A DNA stretch of 13,047 bases from Halobacteriales archaeon QH_10_70_21 (GTDB lineage Archaea > Halobacteriota > Halobacteria > Halobacteriales > Haloarculaceae): positions 1-13,047 of the forward strand of contig PXQM01000133.1 in the NCBI GenBank assembly GCA_003021325.1. Direction: 5' to 3'. The translations under genes and the position numbers were made by a program. Positions within the stretch are counted from its first letter, which is position 1; every line of letters begins with the position of its first letter. This document shows, piece after piece, positions 7,548 through 13,047 of this stretch. The notes below the pieces were generated by a model, which was not told the origin of the DNA, ran no database searches, and was given only the letters and a program-made list of their open reading frames with translations.

Positions 7548-8192
7548 CTACAGCCGCTCGAGGACGGCTGCAGTAACGTCCTTGGTGGCGGCGTCGCCGC
7601 CGAGGTCCGGCGTTCGCGGCCCGTCGGCGAGGACGCCCTCGACGGCCTCGACCGCCTCGAGGAACTGGCCGTCCGTCACCTGCATCACGTTGGCCTTGTG
7701 TGCGACGGTGACGTCGTCGTAGCAGTTCTCGGCGGCGTAGTCGAAGCCGTACTCGGCGATTCTCCGGGAGGCGTCCTCCGTTATGACGCGCGTCAGCGTC
7801 GTCACGCCGTCGACGATTTCGTCCTCGATACCCGAGTAGACGCCCTCGGTGTTCTCGCGGATGAACACGAGGTCGGTCTCGGGGCGGAGCGCGTCGACAC
7901 CCGGGTACGCACGGGCGGGTCGGACGTTCGCGTAGGAGCCGACGGCCGCCCGGAGCGGGAGGATGACGTCGGCGGCGGTCTCGCCTGCGGCCCCGAACAG
8001 CGTCGCGTCCGCCTCGCTGGCGCGACGGTAGGTCTCCTCGGGCAAGGCCTCGCCGGTCTCCGCCTTCACGTGGTCGCCGGCCTCGGCGTGGAAGAACTCC
8101 AGGTCCGCGACCTCGGCGAGGACGTCGACGGCAGCGGGGACGACCTCCCGACCGACACCGTCGCCCGGGACGACGAGCACCGATTCAGCCAT
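7548..8192 (-). CDS. leuB: 3-isopropylmalate dehydrogenase with in-frame internal deletion
   Basis: LeuB oxidises and decarboxylates 3-isopropylmalate in leucine synthesis, using NAD and a divalent metal. The N-terminal part is normal: [20 protein letters not shown], the substrate-binding [31 protein letters not shown] and the catalytic Lys region [16 protein letters not shown]. At residue 178, FLEAV runs directly into [18 protein letters not shown], which belongs near the C-terminus. About 110 residues are absent, namely the NLAGDVLSDL-type metal-binding Asp segment and the GSAPDIAG-type nucleotide loop. The protein is 214 residues instead of about 325. The frame is kept, but the enzyme should be inactive. 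Its start overlaps the leuD stop by 8 nt, placing it last in the operon. It is either a real deletion mutant or a misassembly. Confidence 0.9.
   Translation of the reverse strand: MAESVLVVPGDGVGREVVPAAVDVLAEVADLEFFHAEAGDHVKAETGEALPEETYRRASEADATLFGAAGETAADVILPLRAAVGSYANVRPARAYPGVDALRPETDLVFIRENTEGVYSGIEDEIVDGVTTLTRVITEDASRRIAEYGFDYAAENCYDDVTVAHKANVMQVTDGQFLEAVEAVEGVLADGPRTPDLGGDAATKDVTAAVLERL
7632..7658 (-). repeat. Three near-identical 9-mers at the leuB deletion junction
   Basis: On the minus strand GAGGCGGTC, GAGGCCGTC and GAGGGCGTC follow each other, encoding EAV-EAV-EGV. They sit exactly where the N-terminal and C-terminal parts of leuB meet. Short repeats of this kind are a plausible substrate for a slippage or recombination deletion, or for an assembly collapse. 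Confidence 0.6.
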
Positions 8193-8790
8193 CGGCCTCG
8201 ACGTACGGCAACCCGGCGACCGTCTCCTCGACCTTGCTCATGTTGGAGTACATGAGCGCGGTCGTGTCCCAGATGCCCTCGACGAGCGCCTCCTGCATCG
8301 CGTCGTCGACGGCCACGTCGATGGCGGTGTCGCCGTAGGTGACGGTCGCGGCCTCGACGTCGATTTCGATTTCGGCGTCGGGGTTGGCCTCGATCCACTC
8401 CTGGAGTTCGACGACCGTCTCGTGGTCGGTCGTCACAGCGGGAATGCCGAGCGATTTGCAGTTGTCCCTGAATATCTCGGCGTAGGACTCGCCGACGACG
8501 CCGTCGATGCCCCACCGCATCATGGCCTGTGGGGCGTGCTCGCGCGAGGAGCCGCAGCCGAAGTTGGAGTTGACGACGGCGATGTTGGCCCCGTCGAACC
8601 GGTTGAGCGGGTGGTCGTTCAGGTTGCCATCGTCGTCCCGCCGGACGTCGTAGAAGAGGTAGTCCGCCATGTTGTCGAACGTGACCTCCTTCATGAACTT
8701 CGCCGGCAGTATCTGGTCGGTGTCGATGTCGTCGCCGGGGATGGGCACGCCGGTTCCCGCGACGTCGGTGATGTGCTGGTCGTCGGTCAT
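8185..8790 (-). CDS. leuD: 3-isopropylmalate dehydratase small subunit
   Basis: LeuD is the swivel-domain subunit that pairs with LeuC to isomerise 2-isopropylmalate to 3-isopropylmalate. The product has 201 residues, the normal length. It has the start [21 protein letters not shown] (residues 12-32) and the substrate-recognition motif [14 protein letters not shown] (residues 74-87), both highly conserved. The start at 8790 is supported by an exact Shine-Dalgarno GGAGGTG ending 7 nt upstream, rare in this window. The ATG overlaps the stop of a possible 25-codon mini-ORF by 4 nt (ATGA), and its own stop overlaps the leuB start by 8 nt. No damage is visible, unlike in its downstream partner leuB. 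Confidence 0.95.
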   Translation of the reverse strand: MTDDQHITDVAGTGVPIPGDDIDTDQILPAKFMKEVTFDNMADYLFYDVRRDDDGNLNDHPLNRFDGANIAVVNSNFGCGSSREHAPQAMMRWGIDGVVGESYAEIFRDNCKSLGIPAVTTDHETVVELQEWIEANPDAEIEIDVEAATVTYGDTAIDVAVDDAMQEALVEGIWDTTALMYSNMSKVEETVAGLPYVEADG

Positions 8791-8864
8791 CGCAGCACAC
8801 CTCCGGTGGGCCCGTGAGCGACGGCGCTGTCACGCGCCGGCGTGTGACAGAAGTCGTCGGTCAT
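8787..8864 (-). CDS. Possible 25-codon mini-ORF between leuC and leuD
   Basis: The frame encodes a 25-residue peptide that begins MTDDFCHTPARDSAVAH and ends GGVLR. Its ATG shares a base with the leuC TGA (TGATG) and its own TGA overlaps the leuD ATG (ATGA), so it would pass ribosomes from leuC to leuD. Its codon use is less GC-rich at third positions than its neighbours, and it resembles no protein I know. It may be a real coupled small ORF, a leader-type regulatory peptide, or simply spacer DNA that happens to be open. The exact fit at both ends is the main argument for it. Confidence 0.3.
   Translation of the reverse strand: MTDDFCHTPARDSAVAHGPTGGVLR
8798..8804 (-). promoter_or_regulatory. 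Shine-Dalgarno sequence of leuD
   Basis: The minus strand reads GGAGGTG, a full match to the archaeal 16S rRNA 3' end, spaced 7 nt from the leuD ATG. It shows that leuD can be initiated independently inside the operon. Confidence 0.65.
8828..8849. repeat. 22-bp near-perfect palindrome inside the leuC-leuD gap
   Basis: The arms TGTCAC and GTGACA flank a CGCCGGCG core, with one mismatched pair between arm and core. The sequence could fold as an mRNA hairpin just downstream of the leuC stop, or bind a dimeric regulator. It lies in the possible mini-ORF, about 38 nt upstream of the leuD start. Confidence 0.5.
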
Positions 8865-10324
8865 CAGTCGGCCACCTCCTCGACGCCGCCCGCGGCGCCG
8901 GAGCGGTCGTCGTCCAGGTACTCCCGGACGTCGGTGATCTCGCCGGCGACGGCCGCGGCCGCGACCATGCCGGGGCTCATCAGGACCGTCCGGCCGTCCT
9001 TCGAGCCCTGCCGGCCGACGAAGTTCCGGTTCGACGACGAGGCGCAGACCTCGTCGCCCTCCAGGGCGTCGTCGTTCATCGCCAGGCACATCGAACAGCC
9101 GGCGCGGCGCCACTGGAAGCCGGCGTTGATGAACGTCTCGTCGATGCCGCGGCGCTCGCACTCGGCGCGGACGGACTCCGAGCCGGGGACCGCCAGCGCC
9201 CGGACACCTTCGTCGACGGTGCGGCCCTCGAGGACGCGCGCGGCCTCGACGAAGTCCGAGACGCGACCGTTCGTGCAGGTACCGAGGAAGGCAACGTCGA
9301 CGTCGTAGCCGAGCATCGACTGCCCCGGCTCGACCTCCATGTGGTCGTAGGCCGTCTCCGCTGCCTCGCGGTCGGTGCGGGCCTCGAAGTCCGACGGCGC
9401 CGGGACCGTCTCGGAGATTTCGATGACCTGGCCGGGGTTGATACCCCACGTGACAAGCGGGTCCATCCCTCCGGCGTCGACCGTGACGACGTCGTCGTAC
9501 TCCGCGTCGTCGTCGCTACTGATTGACTCCCAGTACGCCTTGCGCTCCTCGAAGGCCTCGCCCTCGGGGACGTACTCGCGGCCGCGCAGGTACTCGTAGG
9601 TCGTCTCGTCGGGGTTGATGTAGCCGGCGCGAGCGCCACCCTCGATTGACATGTTGCAGACGGCCAGCCGGCCCTCCATGTCCAGCGCCTCGATGGCGGG
9701 GCCGCCGTACTCGTAGACGTGGCCGACGCCGCCGTCGACGCCGAGCTCCTGGATTATCTTCAGGATGACGTCCTTGGCGGTGACGCCCTCTGCGAGTTCC
9801 CCCTCGACCTCGATGCGGCGGACGTTCTGCTTGTCGGCGGCGATACAGCCCGTCGCCAGCACGTCCCGTATCTGTGAGGTGCCGATACCGACGCCGATGG
9901 AGCCGAAGGCGCCGTGGGTCGCGGTGTGGGAGTCGCCGCAGGCGACGGTCATTCCGGGCCGGCTCAGGCCGAGTTCCGGGGCGACCACGTGGGTGATGCC
10001 CTGCTTCCCGGACTCGAAGCCGAAGAACGTGATGCCGTTCTCGGCGGTGTTGCGCTCCAGCGCCGACAGCATCTCCTCGGCTTGGTCGTCGGCCAGCGGC
10101 CGCTCGCGCTTCTCCGCCTCCGTCGGGGCGATGTGGTCCGTCGTCGCGTAGGTCCGGTCCGGGAAGGCGACCTCGCGGCCGCGCTCCTCGAGCATCGCGA
10201 ACGCCTGGGGGCTGGTGACCTCGTGGACGAGGTGCAGGCCGACGAACAGCTGGTCCTGGCCGTTCGGGAGCTCGGTCACCTTGTGGCGCTCCCACACCTT
10301 GTCGTACAGCGTCCGCTCACTCAT
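8864..10324 (-). CDS. leuC: 3-isopropylmalate dehydratase large subunit
   Basis: LeuC is the iron-sulfur (aconitase-fold) subunit that, with LeuD, converts 2-isopropylmalate to 3-isopropylmalate. The product has 486 residues, within the family range. The three 4Fe-4S cluster ligands are Cys350 (AFLGTCTNGR) and Cys410 and Cys413 (AGCSMCLAMN). Other family motifs are ATTDHIAPT (60-68), VACGDSHTATHGAFG (127-141) and SNRNFVGRQGS (431-441). It starts with MSERTLYDKVWERHKV, the standard LeuC N-terminus. The ATG overlaps the end of the small acidic gene by 8 nt. It ends in a DDDRSGAAGGVEEVAD acidic tail and its stop overlaps the mini-ORF start. No damage is visible. Confidence 0.96.
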   Translation of the reverse strand: MSERTLYDKVWERHKVTELPNGQDQLFVGLHLVHEVTSPQAFAMLEERGREVAFPDRTYATTDHIAPTEAEKRERPLADDQAEEMLSALERNTAENGITFFGFESGKQGITHVVAPELGLSRPGMTVACGDSHTATHGAFGSIGVGIGTSQIRDVLATGCIAADKQNVRRIEVEGELAEGVTAKDVILKIIQELGVDGGVGHVYEYGGPAIEALDMEGRLAVCNMSIEGGARAGYINPDETTYEYLRGREYVPEGEAFEERKAYWESISSDDDAEYDDVVTVDAGGMDPLVTWGINPGQVIEISETVPAPSDFEARTDREAAETAYDHMEVEPGQSMLGYDVDVAFLGTCTNGRVSDFVEAARVLEGRTVDEGVRALAVPGSESVRAECERRGIDETFINAGFQWRRAGCSMCLAMNDDALEGDEVCASSSNRNFVGRQGSKDGRTVLMSPGMVAAAAVAGEITDVREYLDDDRSGAAGGVEEVAD

Positions 10325-10676
10325 TGCCGGCTCCGCGGTCGTACGCCGCCTGGGCGCCGTCGGCGTCGCCCGGCGGCTCGTGGGCTACGTCCTCCATGGT
10401 CTCCTCGTCCACGTCGCGTTCGTCGTCGGACGCGCCGGCCTCCTCGTCGGCGTCGCGCGCCCTGCCGTCGGATGCTCCCGCTTCCGACGAGGGTCGGCTC
10501 TCGATATTCGCCTCACCGCCGTCGGCGGCGACGGCCTTCCCGCGGCCGTACGTCTGGGTGTCGCCGAACACGTCGCCGGTGTACGGGTTGGTGTGGCTCA
10601 GGTCCTGCAGGGTCGGTCTGTACTCCGTGCCGTCGGTCGTGCGTCGCTCGGTCTCGGTGGTGTTCGTGTCGGTCAT
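10317..10676 (-). CDS. Small acidic protein of unknown function inside the ilv-leu operon
   Basis: The product has 119 residues. A Thr-rich start leads to the only apparently folded or conserved piece, YRPTLQDLSHTNPYTGDVFG (residues 19-38), followed by a GRGKAVAADGG segment. The rest is low-complexity Asp/Glu/Ala/Ser (EAGASDGRARDADEEAGASDD) and is probably disordered. There are no Cys, no membrane segment and no motif I can name. From memory, other haloarchaea also have a small gene of unknown function at this place between ilvC and leuC, so a link to the pathway is plausible but unproven. The start is uncertain. An ATG at 10742 has a GGAGGAG 7 nt upstream and lies 4 nt after the ilvC stop, but the added codons are unlike the genome's usage (four CGA, two ACA). 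I therefore prefer 10676. The stop overlaps leuC by 8 nt. Confidence 0.65.
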   Translation of the reverse strand: MTDTNTTETERRTTDGTEYRPTLQDLSHTNPYTGDVFGDTQTYGRGKAVAADGGEANIESRPSSEAGASDGRARDADEEAGASDDERDVDEETMEDVAHEPPGDADGAQAAYDRGAGNE

Positions 10677-10746
10677 TGTCTCGGTGGGTCGCGTCCGTGT
10701 GGTCGTTCGGTCGTGCTGTCGTGCGTCGGGTCGGTCGGTCATCTCG

Positions 10747-11735
<989 letters not shown>

Positions 11736-11739
<4 letters not shown>

Positions 11740-12368
11740 GTGTGCGTCTCGTCGACCCGTGCTGTTTCGATGGCGCCACGGGCCAGCGCCGCCTGTCCCG
11801 TCCGGGCTATCTCCCGGATGCCGAACTGCTCGTAGGCGTCCAGGGCGTCGTCGATCTTGCCCTCGTCGCCGGTTATCTGGACGGTGATGGTCTCGGGGCC
11901 GGCGTCCAGCGTCTGGCCGTCGTACATCTGGGTGATGGCCTGGACCTTGTCCGGCTCGTCGCCGTCGACCTTCACGATGACCAGCTCCCGGGCGACGGGG
12001 TCGGCGTCCAGCTCCCGGACGTGGACGACCGGCAGCAGCTTCCCCAGCTGCTTCTTCGCCTGCTCGATGCCCGGGTCGGGCTCCTCGATGACCATCGTGA
12101 TGCGGGAGTAGCCCTCGTTCTGCGTCGGGCCGACCGTCAGCGACTCGATGTTGAACTGCCGGCGGTGGAACAGCCCGGAGACGCGCGCCAGCACGCCTGG
12201 CTCGTCCTCAACGTACGCCGAAATGATGGTCCGGCGCGGCCCGTGTTCGACCCCTACCTCGGGGTCGACGCGGATACCCTGGGAGTTCCGGCGGCCGACC
12301 GGCCGCTGTCGCTCCTCGGGCTCGGGGCCCTCCAGGCCGTCCCGGCGGACGTTCTGGTTGCGGCTCAT
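11736..12368 (-). CDS. ilvN: Acetolactate synthase small (regulatory) subunit
   Basis: This 210-residue protein is longer than most bacterial IlvN because of an Arg- and Glu-rich N-terminal extension of about 46 residues ([20 protein letters not shown] and onwards), likely disordered. The ACT domain follows at residues 47-120 ([20 protein letters not shown], then [14 protein letters not shown]), the domain that binds the feedback inhibitor, usually valine. The C-terminal IlvN domain is at about 125-205 ([20 protein letters not shown], then [17 protein letters not shown]). It activates the large subunit and confers end-product control. The ATG overlaps the ilvB stop by 4 nt and the TGA overlaps the ilvC ATG by 4 nt. 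The open frame runs further upstream, but that part is the shadow of ilvB. Confidence 0.93.
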
Positions 12369-13047
12369 AGCTGGTCCTCCGCCAGCGCGAACAGCCCGTT
12401 GTCGCCACCGCTGGGAACCATCGGGTAGACGTTCTCCCCGGGGTCGATGTGGGCGTCGACGACGCTCGGACCGTCGTACTCCAGAGCCGCGGCGACGACC
12501 GCCTCGACCTCGTCGTAGCTCTCGATGCGGAACCCGCGGCAGCCGAACGCCTCCGCCAGGGTGTCGAAGTCCGGCACCCAGGGGTACTCCGAGGCCATGT
12601 GGCGCTCCTCGAAGAAGGCGTCCTGCCACTGCCGGACCATCCCGACGGCCGCGTTGTTCAGCACGACGATGGTGACGTCGAGGTTCTCGCGGACCGCGAC
12701 GGACAGCTCCTGGCAGGTCATTAGGAAGGAGCCGTCGCCGTCGAAGCAGACGACCTCCTGGTCGTCGTCGGCCGCCAGCTTCGCACCGATGGTCGCCGGG
12801 ACGCCGTAACCCATCGTGCCCAGGCCGTGCGAGGAGACCCACGTCCGCGGTTCCGTGTACGTCCAGTACTGGGAGGCCCACATCTGGTGCTGCCCGACGC
12901 CGGTCGTGACGATGGCGTCGTCGCCGGTCGCGTTGTCGAAGGCCTCGACCACGTACTGCGGCTTGACGGGGTCGTCCTCCGGCGCGGCGTAGTCCATCGG
13001 GTACTCCTGCTTCCACGCCTGGCACTGCTCGCGCCAGGCGTCGGCCT
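12365..13047 (-). CDS. ilvB: Acetolactate synthase large (catalytic) subunit, C-terminal part
   Basis: The gene is cut by the window edge, leaving about 226 residues of roughly 590. The visible part is the thiamine diphosphate-binding domain: GVGQHQMWASQYW, SSHGLGTMGYGVPATIGAKL and the cofactor motif GDGSFLMTCQELSVAVRENLD, followed by VVLNNAAVGMVRQWQDAFF. The family GDG...NN spacing is right, so Mg-ThDP binding is intact. The enzyme joins two pyruvates, or pyruvate and 2-oxobutyrate, in the first common step of branched-chain synthesis. The open frame continues to the edge through ADAWREQCQAWKQEYP, with no start in the window. Its stop overlaps ilvN by 4 nt. It is the most upstream visible gene of the operon, and any promoter lies beyond the edge. 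Confidence 0.95.
   Translation of the reverse strand, partial: ADAWREQCQAWKQEYPMDYAAPEDDPVKPQYVVEAFDNATGDDAIVTTGVGQHQMWASQYWTYTEPRTWVSSHGLGTMGYGVPATIGAKLAADDDQEVVCFDGDGSFLMTCQELSVAVRENLDVTIVVLNNAAVGMVRQWQDAFFEERHMASEYPWVPDFDTLAEAFGCRGFRIESYDEVEAVVAAALEYDGPSVVDAHIDPGENVYPMVPSGGDNGLFALAEDQL

Overview
This window looks like chromosomal DNA from a haloarchaeon (class Halobacteria). GC content is very high, the predicted proteins are rich in Asp and Glu, and several families are typical of haloarchaea (a DUF5799-type protein, the ilv-leu cluster order, a YqeC-like protein). Most single genes have an AT-rich, TATA-like box about 26-30 nt upstream of the ATG and no ribosome binding site, as expected for leaderless archaeal transcripts.

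Positions 1-7447 hold a mosaic of small transcription units on both strands: the 3' end of a short-chain dehydrogenase gene (+), a YqeC-like gene (-), a four-helix CopD-like membrane protein (+), a fumarylacetoacetate-hydrolase (FAH) family gene coupled to a 66-residue Cys-containing protein (-), a 0.4-kb non-coding stretch rich in hairpins, a GNAT acetyltransferase (-), a UPF0173 metallo-hydrolase (+), an OsmC-family protein (+), a small DsrE-like protein (-), a flavin disulfide reductase (-) and a DUF5799-type protein (+). OsmC, the DsrE-like protein and the disulfide reductase lie together and suggest a thiol/redox neighbourhood; this is inference.

Positions 7548-13047 hold one tightly packed minus-strand operon for branched-chain amino acid synthesis, in transcription order ilvB (C-terminal part only; it runs off the window) - ilvN - ilvC - small acidic unknown - leuC - possible 25-codon mini-ORF - leuD - leuB. 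Most junctions overlap by 4-8 nt (ATGA or longer), so translation is probably coupled. Acetolactate synthase and ketol-acid reductoisomerase serve valine, isoleucine and leucine; LeuC, LeuD and LeuB carry out the leucine-specific isomerisation and oxidative decarboxylation.

The most notable observation is damage. Four genes appear broken: leuB lacks about 110 internal residues, including the catalytic and metal-binding Asp region; the disulfide reductase lacks most of its NAD(P)-binding half-domain and changes frame at the junction; the FAH-family and DsrE-like genes each carry a frameshift. Four lesions in 13 kb, one of them in an essential step of an otherwise intact operon, could mean assembly or consensus error as easily as real gene decay. 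I do not see a convincing new multi-gene system. Other points for a second look are the hairpin-rich spacer, the mini-ORF with a palindrome between leuC and leuD, the unknown genes inside operons, and a YqeC-like protein with no visible selenium genes nearby.
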